Shown piece after piece: positions 51,806 through 62,300 of a DNA stretch of 64,000 bases. Made by a program: the position numbers and the translations under genes. The notes below the pieces were generated by a model. The model searched no databases, was not told the origin of the DNA, and was given only the letters and a program-made list of their open reading frames with translations. The DNA comes from Gemmatimonadaceae bacterium (lineage in GTDB: Bacteria; Gemmatimonadota; Gemmatimonadetes; Gemmatimonadales; Gemmatimonadaceae): positions 310,001 through 374,000 of the forward strand of contig JADKJT010000001.1 in NCBI GenBank assembly GCA_016720905.1. The letters run 5' to 3'. Each line of letters starts with the position of its first letter. Within the stretch, counting starts at the first letter, position 1.

Positions 51806-53142
51806 CACGCCGCCTACCAGTCACAGTCTCCGTGCTGTTCGCCGGGGCGGTCCTGCTGGCCGCCCCGCTTGGCGCTCAGGCGGATGACGGCGCACGCCCG
51901 GTCACGCTGCAGGAAGCCATTGATCTCGCCATGCGCAACGCGCCGGCGGCAGTACAAGCGCAGGGACTCGACCGCACGGCCGGCGCCGCCCGTCGACAGG
52001 CCATTGCCGCGTATGTGCCGACGCTCAACTTGACGGCGAGCAGCGGGCACACGCAGGGCACCACGATCAACAACTTCAACGGCCAGCTGACCGCTCTGAG
52101 CGGCAACCCGTGGAGCTACGGTAACGGCCTCGGCATGAATCTCGAACTCTTCGACGGTGGTCGTCGGTGGTCCGAGATCAGTCGAATTCGTTCCACGGCG
52201 GAAGTCGCTGATATCTCGGCGATCTCGGCGCGGTTCGATGCGTCCTTGCAGGTCAAGCAGCAGTACTATGCCGCGCTGGCGGCACGCGAGTCGGAAGCGG
52301 CCGCGCGAGCGCAGCTCGAGCAAGCCGAACAGCAACTTCGCGCCTCTTCGGCGCGAGTCGCGGCCGGTGTCGTGACGCGCTCGGATTCCCTGCGCTCGGC
52401 GATTCAGGTGGGCAACGCGCAGCTGGCGGTGCTCACGGCGCAGAACGATCTGCGCGTGGCCAACGCCACGCTCACCCGTGTGGCGGGTTCCACCACGACT
52501 ATCACGGCGTCACCCGCTGATACGCTGGACGCGCAGGCCCCACTGCCTTCGGAGTCCGAACTCGCGGCGCTGTTGATGCAGGGACCGTCGGTGCGCCTCG
52601 CCGAAGCGAATGTGCTGGTGGCGCGGGCGGCCAAGCGCACGCAGCGCTCCTCGTATCTGCCCACGCTGACGATGGGCTACAACTACAACTTCAGTGACAA
52701 CAGCCGCAGCTTTGCCGGTCGCAACCTGCTGCTGGTGGGCGGCAACAATGCCAGTCGCCAGACGTTGAACTTCAACATCTCGTATCAGGTCTTCAACGGC
52801 TTTACACGAGAATCGCAGAGTGTGCAGCTCGATGTTTCGCTGCGAAATGCCGAAGCACAGGCCCGCGATGCGCGCCTGGCCGCGCGCGCCAGCCTGACCT
52901 CGCTCCTGCGTGCCGTCCAGAACGCGCAGGCGCGGACGACCGTGCAGTTGGCGGCTATTGCCGCGGCGGAGGAAGACCTGCGCGTGCAGCAGCAACGCTA
53001 TGCGCTCGGCGTTTCCACGTTGCTTGACCTGCTCACCTCGCAAACAACGCTCAATCAGGCGCGCCAATCGCTGATCCAGGCGCGATTCGATGGTCGTGTG
53101 GCTCGCGCGCAGCTGTCCTCGCTGGTCGGCCGGCCGCTATGA
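51802..53142 (+). CDS. TolC-family outer membrane efflux protein
   Basis: A 446-residue outer-membrane factor with a signal peptide (VSVLFAGAVLLAAPLGAQA). The first OEP repeat begins VTLQEAIDLAMRNAPAAVQAQGLDR and the second ESQSVQLDVSLRNAEAQARDARLAAR. It ends with TLNQARQSLIQARFDGRVARAQL. The ATG overlaps the Spy-like stop and its own stop overlaps the adaptor start, so expression is tightly coupled to the MacA-like/permease pair. Confidence 0.93.
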   Translation: MTRRLPVTVSVLFAGAVLLAAPLGAQADDGARPVTLQEAIDLAMRNAPAAVQAQGLDRTAGAARRQAIAAYVPTLNLTASSGHTQGTTINNFNGQLTALSGNPWSYGNGLGMNLELFDGGRRWSEISRIRSTAEVADISAISARFDASLQVKQQYYAALAARESEAAARAQLEQAEQQLRASSARVAAGVVTRSDSLRSAIQVGNAQLAVLTAQNDLRVANATLTRVAGSTTTITASPADTLDAQAPLPSESELAALLMQGPSVRLAEANVLVARAAKRTQRSSYLPTLTMGYNYNFSDNSRSFAGRNLLLVGGNNASRQTLNFNISYQVFNGFTRESQSVQLDVSLRNAEAQARDARLAARASLTSLLRAVQNAQARTTVQLAAIAAAEEDLRVQQQRYALGVSTLLDLLTSQTTLNQARQSLIQARFDGRVARAQLSSLVGRPL

Positions 53143-54923
53143 AACGCTCATTCCTAATGCACCGCGCATCCCTCGCGACGGATCGGTCCGTCGCCGCGGG
53201 TTCTCCCCGTCAAAGAGCCGTCGTCGTGACCCAACGTGCCCATCGCTCCACTGCCTCCACACTTCTGCTCGTCGGCGCTGTGCTCAGCAGTGGCCTGCTA
53301 TCGGCCTGTGCCGCCAAGAAGGAAGCCGCCCCCGTCATCACCAACCTGGTCGTCGAGCGCCGCACCATTGTGGTGAATGCGCAGGCGACCGGTGCGGTGG
53401 AACCGATCAACGTCATCGAAGTGAAATCGAAGGCGTCGGGACAGATCACCAAGATCCCCGTCGAGACCGGAACACAAGTGCGGGCCGGCGACCTGCTGGT
53501 GCAGGTGGATACACGCGACGTGCAGAATCAATACGATCAGGCGAGCGCGGACTTGCGAAGCGCCAAGGCCAGTATCGAGATCGCCGAGGCGGCCAAGAAG
53601 CGCGCCGATGAGATGTTCAAGTCGCGCGTCATCACCACCCCGGAGTACGAGAGCGCCCAACTGGCCCTGACCCAGGCCCAGGGCCAGATCGTCCGCGCCA
53701 CCACCAACCTGGACCTCGCGAAACAGCGTTTGGAGGACGCCACGGTGGTCGCGCCGGTGAGTGGCACGATCATCGACAAGCCCGTGTCGCTGGGTCAGGT
53801 GATTGCGTCGGCCACCGGCTCGGTGTCGGGCGGTACCACGCTGCTCAAGATGGCCGACCTCACCAAGGTCCGCGTGCGCGCGCTGGTGAACGAGACGGAT
53901 ATCGGCAACGTGCGCGCGGGCCAGACGGCACGGGTCACCGTCGACGCGTATCCCGAGCGTCCGTTCATGGGGGTGGTTGAAAAGATTGAACCGCAGGCCG
54001 TGGTGCAGCAGAGCGTGACGATGTTCCCGGTGATCGTATCGCTGGACAACAGCGAAGGCTTCCTGAAGCCCGGCATGAACGGCGAAGTCTCCATGAACGT
54101 CAACCGCCGCGAGAACGTCATTGCGGTGTCGAACGATGCCGTGCGCACCGTGCGCGAGGCGGCCACCTCCGCAGCCTTTGTCGGCTTGAACCCGGATTCG
54201 GTGCAGGCGCAGGTGCGCGAGATGCAGGCCGCGATGGGGAATGGTCGTGGCGGAGCGCCAGATGCCGGCGGCATGGGACAACCCGCTGGTGATTCGCCCG
54301 CCGCGAAGACGGTTGATGCGGCGGGGCAGAAGCCGACGGGCGCGCCCATGGGCGGTGGCCGCCCCTCCGGTAGTGGCGATTCGCAGGGTGGACAGCGCCC
54401 GCGCCGCAGCCGTGGCGACAGCAGTGGCGGAATGAGTGGCACCACCGGCGGAAGCGGCACGGGTGATTCGGGACGTGGACGTCGTCGCGGCGGCAGTGAT
54501 AGCGCTGGTGCGATGGGCGGCGGCACGGGACGCGCAGGTGGCAGCCGGAACGCCATGGGCGGTGGTGCCCCGGCCGCGATGGGCGCTGGCATGCAAGGTG
54601 GGCGTCCAGGTGGCGTGACGCGCGTGCGCACCGCGCTGGTGTTTGTACAGATCGGCGAGGGCAAGTACGAGCCGAGGCTCGTGCGTCTTGGAGCGGCGGA
54701 CTATGACTACTCCGAGGTGGTCTCGGGGTTGAAGGAAGGCGAGAAGGTCGCCTCGCTCTCGGTTGCGGCGCTCCAAGCCAAGCGTGATCAGGCGAACGAC
54801 CGATTCCGCACGATGACGGGCGGCGGTGGTATCCCTGGTACCCAAACACAGGCGCCGCGTGGCGGCGGCGGTGCGCCAGGTGGTGGTGGTGGTGGCGGCG
54901 GACGTCCGCCCGGAGGCAACTGA
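53139..54923 (+). CDS. MacA-like efflux adaptor lipoprotein with large Gly-rich insertion
   Basis: A 594-residue adaptor with lipobox LLSACAAKK (Cys57; GTG 53226 would shorten the N-terminus). It has the lipoyl half-motifs VIEVKSKASGQITKIPVETGTQV and VVAPVSGTIIDKPVSLGQV around a helical hairpin, then the beta-barrel VRVRALVNETDIGNVRAGQTARVTVDAYP. Residues about 367-490 are low-complexity Gly/Ser/Arg/Met sequence inside the membrane-proximal part. The fold then resumes with VRTALVFVQIGEGKYEPRLVRLG. The C-terminal 25 residues are again Gly/Pro-rich. The insertion is in frame and compositionally unlike typical MacA. Confidence 0.9.
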   Translation: MKRSFLMHRASLATDRSVAAGSPRQRAVVVTQRAHRSTASTLLLVGAVLSSGLLSACAAKKEAAPVITNLVVERRTIVVNAQATGAVEPINVIEVKSKASGQITKIPVETGTQVRAGDLLVQVDTRDVQNQYDQASADLRSAKASIEIAEAAKKRADEMFKSRVITTPEYESAQLALTQAQGQIVRATTNLDLAKQRLEDATVVAPVSGTIIDKPVSLGQVIASATGSVSGGTTLLKMADLTKVRVRALVNETDIGNVRAGQTARVTVDAYPERPFMGVVEKIEPQAVVQQSVTMFPVIVSLDNSEGFLKPGMNGEVSMNVNRRENVIAVSNDAVRTVREAATSAAFVGLNPDSVQAQVREMQAAMGNGRGGAPDAGGMGQPAGDSPAAKTVDAAGQKPTGAPMGGGRPSGSGDSQGGQRPRRSRGDSSGGMSGTTGGSGTGDSGRGRRRGGSDSAGAMGGGTGRAGGSRNAMGGGAPAAMGAGMQGGRPGGVTRVRTALVFVQIGEGKYEPRLVRLGAADYDYSEVVSGLKEGEKVASLSVAALQAKRDQANDRFRTMTGGGGIPGTQTQAPRGGGGAPGGGGGGGGRPPGGN

Positions 54924-56146
54924 TGCTGTTCCTCGAGGTCTTTCGCATTGCGCTGGTGGCGCTTCGCGCCAACAAACTGCGTTCGCTGCTCACCATGCTC
55001 GGTATCGTCATTGGCGTTGGCGCCGTGATCGCCATGGATGGCATCGGCCGTGGCGCGCAAAGCCAGATCAAGGCGCGTATTACCTCGCTGGGGACCACCC
55101 TGCTGACGGTCCAGGCGGGTCAGGTTCGTGGCATGGGCGGCATCGCGTCGGGCTCCGATCGTGCCAAGATGACCATGGCCGATGCAGCGGCGCTTGAGGA
55201 GCAAGGCACCAAGATCACGGCCGTGCAGCCCGAGATGACGCGAGACCTGCAGATCCAGTTCAACTCCAAGAATGCCAGCACCCGCGTGGTGGGCACGTCG
55301 GCCAACTACCTCGAGGTTCGCAAGTACGAACTCGAGGGCGGACGCATGTTCACCACACAGGAAGATGCCGGCAAGCAGCGCCTGGTCGTGCTGGGTCCGG
55401 CGGTGTTGACCAATCTGGGCATCGAGAATATCGAGGCGATCATCGGCGAGAGCGTACGCGTGCGTGGCATTCAGTTCACCGTCATCGGCGTGCTCAAGTC
55501 CAAGGGACAGGCGTCGGCCTTCGGCAATCCGGACGACCAGATTCTGATACCCCTCAATACCGCGCGTTTCCGCGTATTGGGCACCGACCGCGTCGGATCC
55601 ATTTCGGTGCTGGCGCAGTCGGAAGAGATGATTCCGGAAGCGATGGCAGACATTCAGAAGATCTTGCGGCGCCAGCATCATCTGGCCCGCGAGAAAGACG
55701 ATGACTTCAATATCCGCAATCAGGCCGACTTCCTCACCACGGCGGCCGAAACCAGCAAGGTGTTCAGCTCGCTGCTGGCCGGCATCGCGTCGGTATCGTT
55801 GCTGGTCGGTGGCATCGGGATCATGAACATCATGCTGGTATCTGTCACCGAGCGTACGCGCGAGATCGGTGTACGGAAGGCACTTGGCGCGACCAAGCTG
55901 AACATCCTCTTCCAGTTCCTCATCGAGGCCGTGGTGCTGTGCCTGCTGGGCGGGGCGATCGGCGTATTGATGGGTGCTGGTGGTGGGATGGCCATGACCA
56001 AGTTCTTCAATTTCAAGACCGAGATCTCCTCGCAGTCGGTGGTGTTGGCCTTTGCCTTTTCCGCCGCGGTCGGTGTGATTTTTGGCGTCTGGCCCGCGCG
56101 CCGGGCGGCGAGTCTCGACCCGATTACCGCGCTGCGATACGAGTAG
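54923..56146 (+). CDS. MacB-type ABC permease (no fused ATPase)
   Basis: A 407-residue FtsX/MacB-like permease: first helix ALRANKLRSLLTMLGIVIGVGAVIAM, a large periplasmic domain (residues about 50-280), and three C-terminal helices with VGGIGIMNIMLVSVTERTREIGVRKALGAT. It ends FGVWPARRAASLDPITALRYE. Unlike MacB it has no N-terminal ATPase, and no ATP-binding gene is adjacent, so the nucleotide-binding subunit must come from elsewhere. The stop of the adaptor overlaps its start. An 18-bp terminator follows. Confidence 0.93.
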   Translation: MLFLEVFRIALVALRANKLRSLLTMLGIVIGVGAVIAMDGIGRGAQSQIKARITSLGTTLLTVQAGQVRGMGGIASGSDRAKMTMADAAALEEQGTKITAVQPEMTRDLQIQFNSKNASTRVVGTSANYLEVRKYELEGGRMFTTQEDAGKQRLVVLGPAVLTNLGIENIEAIIGESVRVRGIQFTVIGVLKSKGQASAFGNPDDQILIPLNTARFRVLGTDRVGSISVLAQSEEMIPEAMADIQKILRRQHHLAREKDDDFNIRNQADFLTTAAETSKVFSSLLAGIASVSLLVGGIGIMNIMLVSVTERTREIGVRKALGATKLNILFQFLIEAVVLCLLGGAIGVLMGAGGGMAMTKFFNFKTEISSQSVVLAFAFSAAVGVIFGVWPARRAASLDPITALRYE

Positions 56147-56186
56147 GCTGCGTGTGCGCGCGCCAATGGCGCTCGCACAGTGACGA

Positions 56187-56230
56187 ACTGAACCGCCCGG
56201 CCGATCACCTCGTCGGCCGGGCGGTTCAGT
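56187..56230 (+). terminator. Strong hairpin terminator of the ECF/efflux operon
   Basis: A perfect 18-bp stem (ACTGAACCGCCCGGCCGA with its complement) closes an eight-base loop TCACCTCG and is followed by ATTTG. It starts 41 bases after the permease stop and insulates the TonB-receptor gene downstream. Confidence 0.85.
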
Positions 56231-56288
56231 ATTTGAAAGATCGCCGCCGGCGTATTCTGCAATCTCGGCATTGGTGGCAAATTCACGC

Positions 56289-57653
56289 ATGCCTGCCTCC
56301 GTCCGCCGTTTCATGCCGATTGCCTGCGCCATCGCCGCCATCGGCCTGGCGTGCCTGCCGCGGCTCACGCAGGCTCAAACCTCGCAAACCGGCGGCGTGC
56401 AGGCCCGCGTGTCGGTGCGCGACGGAACCCCGCTGGGCGACGTAACCGTGCGGCTGCAACAACCGGACGGATCGTATGCACGATCGGTCCGCAGTGACAG
56501 CCGAGGCGACGCGCGGTTTGCCTTTATCCAGCCGGGCGTGTACACCCTGGAGGCGCGACTGATCGGCTATCGGCCGCTGTCCGTCAGCGCCGTCGTCGTG
56601 CGCGCCACCGAGACCACGCGCCTCGCGTTGACGCTTGACGCCGCGCCGACCGAACTCGCACCAATCTCGATAAGCGCGTCGAAAGTCACCATCAATCGCA
56701 CCACGACGGAATTCACCTCGTCGCTGGGCGCGCGCGAACGCGAGTTGCTGCCCACGGCACGCAATACGAACGATCTCATTGCATTCACACCAGGCTCGCG
56801 GCCAGGGCAGATTTTCGGTGGATCCACCAATCAGGCCAACTTGTACCAGTTGGACGGCGTGACGGTCAACGCACCGGGAACCGGTGGCAGTTTCCTGCTC
56901 CCGAATGTGGACTGGCTTGAGGATTTCAAGGTCATTGCGCTCGGCGCGGGCGCGGAGTACGGCAACTTTCAGGGTGGTCTGATCAACATGGTCACCAAGA
57001 GCGGCAACAACACGCTGCAGGGCGCGATGCGTGCGTTCGCGGAATCGCGGGCCTTCAACGCCAGCAACGTGAACGCGTTTGAGAACGGTTCGGAGCAGGC
57101 AGGTCGTCAGGAGCTCAATGCGGAGGTCCGCGGCCCCCTCATCCGCAACCGCTTGTATTTCTTTCTCTCGGGTCAGGAAGCATTGGCCAGCCAGCGACTG
57201 GTCGATTTCCGGTCAACCACCCGTGGCCGTATCGCGTGGTTGCCAACAACCATTGATCGCCATGAGCAGAAGTACTACGGCAAGATGACCTGGCAGGCGA
57301 CCCCGCGCGACATCATCAATGCCTCGCTTGGACTCGACAACCTGTCGCGGGAACGTGTCGGGCTCAACGGATACGACGATGTCGACGCCACCGCGCGCGG
57401 ACGCTCACCAGCCACTTTCTATCAGGCGAACTGGCAGCGCACGCTGGGCGAAAAGAGCTTTCTGGAAGTGAAGTTCTCGGGCTACACGGGCGCGGATGAT
57501 CAATTGCCGTACCATGGCAGCGGGCAGCCATCGATCCGGCTGTTGGATGTGAGCGGCACGCCGCAATTCGTGAATGGCATCTGGACGCGCACGAACCGTC
57601 CGGACACCAAGAGTCTCGCCGTCAACTTCGACCGTTACCTCAACACGGGCTGA
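56289..57653 (+). CDS. TonB-dependent receptor, N-terminal part (interrupted by in-frame TGA)
   Basis: A signal peptide (MPIACAIAAIGLACLPRLTQAQ) precedes a carboxypeptidase-regulatory-like Ig domain (ARVSVRDGTPLGDVTVRLQQ, PGVYTLEARLIGYRP). The TonB plug follows (TNDLIAFTPGSRPGQIFGGSTNQANLYQLDGV), then the first barrel strands (YGNFQGGLINMVTKSGNN). ATG 56289 gives the best signal peptide; GTG 56271 is also in frame. The frame stops at TGA 57651-57653 although barrel sequence continues in the same frame in the next entry. A TGG-to-TGA change would explain it. Confidence 0.88.
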   Translation: MPASVRRFMPIACAIAAIGLACLPRLTQAQTSQTGGVQARVSVRDGTPLGDVTVRLQQPDGSYARSVRSDSRGDARFAFIQPGVYTLEARLIGYRPLSVSAVVVRATETTRLALTLDAAPTELAPISISASKVTINRTTTEFTSSLGARERELLPTARNTNDLIAFTPGSRPGQIFGGSTNQANLYQLDGVTVNAPGTGGSFLLPNVDWLEDFKVIALGAGAEYGNFQGGLINMVTKSGNNTLQGAMRAFAESRAFNASNVNAFENGSEQAGRQELNAEVRGPLIRNRLYFFLSGQEALASQRLVDFRSTTRGRIAWLPTTIDRHEQKYYGKMTWQATPRDIINASLGLDNLSRERVGLNGYDDVDATARGRSPATFYQANWQRTLGEKSFLEVKFSGYTGADDQLPYHGSGQPSIRLLDVSGTPQFVNGIWTRTNRPDTKSLAVNFDRYLNTG

Positions 57654-59333
57654 GTGCAACATCAGTTGCGACTGGGCGGTGACTTCGGGGTGGGAGATTG
57701 GCGTGAACAGCGTACGCGAAACGGCGGGCTGTCGTGGTATACCCAGCCACGCGCCGGCGTGACGTTCAACCCGTTGGACGCACAGACCTGGGGACCGATT
57801 CCCAGCGTCGGCGGCGGGATCTACGCGACGGCCGATACCGGTGGCAGCATCGATCTGGATGCACGATCCACCAACTCGGCGATCTACCTGCAGGACTACA
57901 TTCGCGTCTCCGATCGCATCACGATCAACGCTGGCGTGCGAGCCGGCTCCTGGACCGGCTCGATCACGCCGGGACACGGCGGCGGCTCGCGTGGGACCGC
58001 GACGTTCACCGCCATTCAGGCGACCGGGCTTGATCCGCGCGTCGGCGCCACCTTTGATGTCACCGGCCACGGGACCCTGGTCGCCAAGGCGCATTGGGGT
58101 CGTTACCACCAGAATCTCTTTGCGTTGTTCTTCGACCGGGCCCCCGGCGCCAACGCGTTCACGCAGGTGGGATTCTGTGACTGGAAGACCACCAATGCCA
58201 CACGCCCCGAACCGACGCGCGCCTACAGTGCAAGCGAGCTCGCGACATCGGCCGCCTGTCGACCGGGGAATTCCATTTTCAACGAAGCCAAGGGTTTCGA
58301 GAACTATCGGCAGCCGTATATGGACCAGGTCACCGTGGGTCTCGAGAAATCGATCACGTCCAAATTGAAGGCGGAAGCGCTGTACATCACCCGCGCGAAC
58401 AAATCGATCCTGGCATTGGTGGATCGCAATGCCGCACGGAACTGGCGGCCGCTGCGCGATGTGTATGTGTACGATGGGTTCGGGAAAGTGCTGGATGCGA
58501 ACGGACAGCCGCTCAAACTCCCGGTGCTTTATGTGCGTGCCGATGACCTGCGACGCCGGCTGGTCTTCGGCACGCAGTTCAGCAATCAGATTCCGGGCTA
58601 CACGCAGGCGGACACGCTGACCATGCCGTCGACGTACGTGCAGGACTTGGTGATCACACCGGTTGACGAGGCCAGCCGCACGTTTCAGCAGATTCAGCTC
58701 GGACTGACCGGTGAATTCGCCACGTGGTCCTTCACCACCACGGTGGCGCGAACGCACCTGGACGGCAATGTGTTCAGTGTCAACGGTTACTTCAATCCGG
58801 ACGGGCAGGATAACGGGCCGTTCGTGGAGCCCAACCGGGCGCTCAACTACTACGGCGCGCTGGACAACTATTCGCCGTGGGATCTCAAGGCCCGCGTCAC
58901 GGGGCGGCTCCCGTTGCATCTCGAGGGGGGTGCGTTCTTCACGATGCGCACCGGTGATCGCTGGACGCCGAACTACACCCTGGCCAGGGAACCCAACTAT
59001 CGAATGCTTTCTCCACAAGGTGAAGAACTGACGCTGAACCGCGACCTGTTCACCGGAGTCAGTGGCCAACAGCTGTTCACCGAGTCGCGCGGATCGCGAC
59101 AACTTCCGACTCAGGTGTCGCTCGATCTCCGTGTCCAGCGTTCGGTTCCGGTGCGCGGCAACGAGTTGGTGCTGGGTTTCGAGCTATTCAACGTGTTCAA
59201 CGGGCAGTCGGCATCGGAAGTGAAGACGTCGGTGAATAACCAGACGGCCGGTGACCCCACATCACTGGCCGGCGCGGTGCGGCTGCGGCAGCAGCCGTTG
59301 ACGCTCCGATTGAGCACGCAGTGGCGGTTCTAA
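57654..59333 (+). CDS. TonB-dependent receptor, C-terminal beta-barrel part
   Basis: This continues the preceding reading frame directly after a TGA stop: VQHQLRLGGDFGVGDW, beta-strands with alternating aromatics, NSAIYLQDYIRVSDRITINAGVR, and RYHQNLFALFFDRAPGANAF. The terminal strands are PVRGNELVLGFELFNVFN and LTLRLSTQWRF with the C-terminal Phe expected of outer-membrane proteins. The GTG at 57654 has no ribosome site and is unlikely to be a genuine start. Joined length is about 1014 residues, normal for this receptor class. Confidence 0.87.
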   Translation: MQHQLRLGGDFGVGDWREQRTRNGGLSWYTQPRAGVTFNPLDAQTWGPIPSVGGGIYATADTGGSIDLDARSTNSAIYLQDYIRVSDRITINAGVRAGSWTGSITPGHGGGSRGTATFTAIQATGLDPRVGATFDVTGHGTLVAKAHWGRYHQNLFALFFDRAPGANAFTQVGFCDWKTTNATRPEPTRAYSASELATSAACRPGNSIFNEAKGFENYRQPYMDQVTVGLEKSITSKLKAEALYITRANKSILALVDRNAARNWRPLRDVYVYDGFGKVLDANGQPLKLPVLYVRADDLRRRLVFGTQFSNQIPGYTQADTLTMPSTYVQDLVITPVDEASRTFQQIQLGLTGEFATWSFTTTVARTHLDGNVFSVNGYFNPDGQDNGPFVEPNRALNYYGALDNYSPWDLKARVTGRLPLHLEGGAFFTMRTGDRWTPNYTLAREPNYRMLSPQGEELTLNRDLFTGVSGQQLFTESRGSRQLPTQVSLDLRVQRSVPVRGNELVLGFELFNVFNGQSASEVKTSVNNQTAGDPTSLAGAVRLRQQPLTLRLSTQWRF

Positions 59334-59372
59334 CCGTGCGTTCCGTGCGCTTGACCGATGGTGCCGCTGGCC

Positions 59373-62300
59373 TCAATCCCCGGCTGCCGGCACCAGCCCG
59401 CCTTGCACGGCTCGAACGTCCTTCACCCGTTTCTTCCGATGCTGCAGCCCGTCGAGATAGGTGTACACCACCGGCGTCACATACAGCGTCACCAGCTGCG
59501 AGAACATCAGTCCGCCCACGACAGCCAGCCCCAATGGCTGGCGGGATTCTGCACCCGCGCCAAGGCCGAGCGCAATCGGGAGCGTGCCCATCAGGGCCGC
59601 CATCGTCGTCATCATGATCGGGCGGAACCGCACCCGTGCGGCTTCGACAATCGCTTCCATCGCGGACATGCCGCGCTCGCGCTCGGCTTCAATGGCGAAA
59701 TCGAGCATCATGATGGCGTTCTTCTTCACCAACCCGATCAGCATGATCACGCCGACGTAGGCGTACACGCTCAAGTCCTTGCCGAAGATCAGCAGCGTTG
59801 CCAGCGCACCCACCGCCGCGAAGGGCAGGCCGGACAGAATGGTCAGGGGATGGATGTAGCTCTCGTACAAGATGCCCAACACGACGTAGATCACGAAGAT
59901 CGCCACCACCAGCAGGGCCAGCAGTCCGCTCTGCGCCTGCGCAAACGCCTGCGTATCGCCCGACAGCACGCTGGACACATCACTGGGCAGGGTATTGCGC
60001 GCTTCACGCTGCACCGCATCGACGGCCGTGCCCAGGGCGACGCCGGCGCGCAGGTTGTAGGAGATGGTGACGGCGGGCAGCTGTCCGTTATGCTGGATGG
60101 ACTGTGGGCCGACTCCCTTGGTGAATTTCGCGACGGCTCCGAGCGGGATCAGATTGCCGGTTTGGGAACGGACGAACAGCTGACTCAATGCCGTGGGGTC
60201 CCGCTGATACTCCGGCTTGAGCTCCATGATCACCCAATACTGGTTGGTCTGCGTGAAGATCGTGGAGATCTGTCGCGATCCGAAGGAGTTGTAGAGCGCC
60301 TGTTCGATCTGCGTGGCCGTGACGGCCAGCGCTGACGCGCGCTCGCGATCGATCTCGATGCCCACCTGCGGATTGCCCACCTGCAAGTCGCTGGAGATCC
60401 CTTCGATTTCGGGCAGGTCGCGCAGGCGCTGCTCGAGCAGGCGGCCCGCCGTATACAACTGGGCGATATCCGAGCCCTGCAAGGAAATCTGATACGAACT
60501 GTTGCCGCGACGACCGCCGATGTTGATTGGCGGCGGATTGCGGAAGAAGACCTGGACGCCGGGAACGCGCGATGTGGCGCGCGTGAGATCACGCATGATC
60601 TGGTCGACGTGCGGGCGTTGTCCGCGCGGCTTGAGCGTCATCTGCAAGCGACCACTGTTACTGCCGCCGAATCCGCCGCCCAGTGACCCAAGGACAAAGG
60701 CCACGTTCGTGTCGGCGCGGACGATCTCGGCCACCGCGCGCACCTTGGCCACCATGGCGTCATACCCGACACCTTCCGGGCCTTCAATCGACCCGGACAG
60801 ACGGCCCGTGTCTTCCGATGGGATGAATCCCTTGGGAATGATCATGAACAACCCAACCGTCGTCGCCATCATGGCGGCGCCGAACAGCATCGTCATTCCG
60901 CGATGCCGCATGATCCACCCCAGAGAGCTCACGTATCCGCGCTCGCTGGCCTGATACAGGCGCTCAACGGAACGCCACTTGCCCTCGGACGAGGAATGGC
61001 CCTCGCCCTGGCGCAGGAAGCGCGCACAGAGCATGGGGGTCAACGTAAGCGATATGAACCCGGACACGAGGATGGCGACGCCAATGGTGACGGCGAACTC
61101 GCGGAACAGGCGACCCACCAACCCGGGCATGAAGAGCAGTGGAATGAACACCGCCACCAACGACACGGTCATCGACAGAATCGTGAAGCTGATTTCCTTC
61201 GACCCGTCGAGGGCGGCCTGCATGGGCGTCTTGCCCATCTCGAGATGTCGAAAGACGTTCTCGAGCATGACGATGGCGTCGTCGACGACAAATCCGACGG
61301 CCAGTGTCAGCGCCATGAGCGACAGGTTGTCCAGGCTGAAGTCGAGCGCCCACATCACACAGCAGGTGCCGATGAGCGAAAACGGCAGCGCCAACGACGG
61401 AATGACGGTTGCGCGCACGTTGCGCAGGAACAGGAAGATCACCATCACGACCAGCGCGAGCGTGATGCTCATCGTGATCTTGACGTCGTTCACCGATTCC
61501 TCGATCGAGTCGGCCTTGTCGTAGATCTTTTCGACACGGATGCTGGCCGGCAGCTGCGGCTTGAGCAGCTCCAGCGCGTCGTGGACGCCTCGCGATACCG
61601 CCACGGTATTCACGCCTGGCTGGCGAATGATGGACAGCGAAATGTTGCCGCGCCCGTTCAGTTCACTCAGGCCGCGCTGGTTCTGCAAGTCGTCCAGCAC
61701 GTTGCCCAGGTCACCCAACCGTACCGGGGCGTTGTTGCGATACGCGACCACCAATTGGCGGTACTGGGCGGCATTCTTGAGCTGGCCGCTGGCCTGCACC
61801 GTGAACGACTGATTGGGACCCATCAGCACGCCGCCGGGCAGGTTGGAGTTGCCCGCCTGCACCGCCTGCTGCACCTCGTCGATGCCAATGCCGCGCGCCA
61901 CCAGCGCGCCCGGATCAAGCTGAATGCGCACGGCGTACTTGGCCGATCCGAACACCTGCACCTGCGCCACGCCCGACACCGTCGAGAGGCGTTGGCCGAC
62001 AAACGTTTCGACGTACTCATTGAGCTCCGTACGGGTCATCTGATCCGTACTGAAGCTGTACATCGCGATTGGCTGATCGGCCGCATTCGCCTTGTTGTAC
62101 GAGGGCGGATTGATGCCTTGCGGCAACTGCCGCAGCGTCTTGGAAATGGCGGACTGGACGTCTGCCGCGGCCTTGTCGATGTCGCGCTCCAGATTGAACT
62201 GGAGGGTGACATTGACGCTGCCCTGCGAACTCGACGAGGTGATGTTGTCGATGCCCGAGATGGTCGAAAACTGCTGCTCGAGCGGTGTGGCCACCGACGT

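Noticed and set aside
54788..56368. 526-residue minus-strand open frame over the ABC permease
   Set aside because: Antisense shadow; ends in a proline run generated by the Gly-rich tail of the adaptor on the other strand.
57405..59102. 565-residue minus-strand open frame across the TonB receptor
   Set aside because: It mirrors the receptor codons and has no family pattern; the plus-strand barrel is clearly real.
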